Below, one piece after another: positions 63,817-64,000 of a DNA stretch of 64,000 nucleotides. The translations under genes and the position numbers were made by a program. The number at the start of each line of letters is the position of its first letter. Position 1 is the first letter of the stretch. The notes beneath the pieces were generated by a model. That model worked only from the letters and a program-made list of their open reading frames with translations. It ran no database searches and was not told the DNA's origin. The DNA comes from JAVJRN01 sp040218415 (GTDB taxonomy: Bacteria; Bacteroidota; Bacteroidia; Cytophagales; Cyclobacteriaceae): the NCBI GenBank assembly GCA_040218415.1, contig JAVJRN010000041.1:68174-132173 (forward strand), given 5' to 3'.

Positions 63817-64000
63817 TAACGACAAGCTATCGGTTGTATGCCCACAGTTTGTAAAGAGGACAATCTAGTGAAATCTGCCGAAGCTCACAACGATTCAAAG
63901 GAGCACTGAGTCCTGAAGATCAAAACTCCTGCGAACTACACTGAGTAGATAGCTCGACTTTTTCCTAGCGGCATATTTGCGGGCAAGATTCACTGAAACC
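63817..64000 (-). repeat. attC-like imperfect palindrome C (cut off by window)
   Basis: The left arm (63817-63842) reads TAACGACAAGCTA then TCGGTTGTATGCC, with the inner half nearly identical to that of repeat A (TCGGTTATATGCC). The following sequence aligns with A and B (AAACTCCTGCGAACTACACT, then a TAGCGGCA segment). The right arm is outside the window. The preceding cassette, if any, must lie to the right. Confidence 0.65.

Overview
The window looks like a chromosomal segment of a Bacteroidota bacterium, most likely a marine-type member of the Cytophagales. This rests on a SusC/SusD pair under an ECF sigma factor and FecR anti-sigma factor, several C-terminal type A sorting domains of the type IX secretion system, many SPII lipoproteins, Bacteroidota-only families (DUF4293, DUF4403, an extended NusB), leucine dehydrogenase, AT-rich gaps and a few TAnnTTTG-like -7 boxes. 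No rRNA, tRNA, CRISPR array or complete insertion sequence was seen.

Layout. 1-5.7 kb: end of a LolD/MacB-type ABC ATPase, a DUF4403 lipoprotein, an unknown lipoprotein and a WG-repeat protein. 5.8-11.1 kb: a leftward housekeeping run, leucine dehydrogenase - nusB - ytxH-like - DUF1573 - yajC - ybbR-like - coaE. 11.2-14.8 kb: one half of a probable heterodimeric ABC exporter, a Fic protein preceded by a four-copy repeat, and a TonB-C protein. 15.4-29.1 kb: a leftward 14-kb unit (ECF sigma, FecR, SusC, SusD, a giant lamin-tail-domain protein, a secreted putative hydrolase, an M14 carboxypeptidase lipoprotein), probably a regulated system for peptide-type substrates. It lies between a gene (29614-30153) and a 300-bp pseudogene copy of that gene's 3' half (14803-15102). 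30.3-41.3 kb: the second ABC exporter half with truA, DUF4293, a PemK/RHH toxin-antitoxin pair, htpG, an aldose-epimerase-like gene, a second large M14 peptidase and a MORN-like protein.

41.3-53.5 kb is the most unusual block. A tightly packed leftward operon encodes an AraC-type regulator fused to a large unknown domain, a membrane-anchored STAND NTPase with coiled coil and WD40 repeats, a TPR-plus-beta-barrel outer-membrane protein, two lipoproteins and a PKD-esterase lipoprotein. A paralogous PKD-esterase lies just beyond it in the opposite direction. A 96-bp repeat occurs in direct orientation on both sides of the operon.

53.7-62.3 kb: PadR regulator plus FtsX/MacB-type permease, a formylglycine-generating-enzyme-like lipoprotein, a PlsC acyltransferase, a sorting-domain protein and a bile acid:sodium symporter family transporter. 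From 62.3 kb to the right edge two small exported-protein genes alternate with three copies of a long imperfect-palindromic repeat whose ends resemble integron attC sites. This looks like the distal end of a gene-cassette array that continues outside the window.
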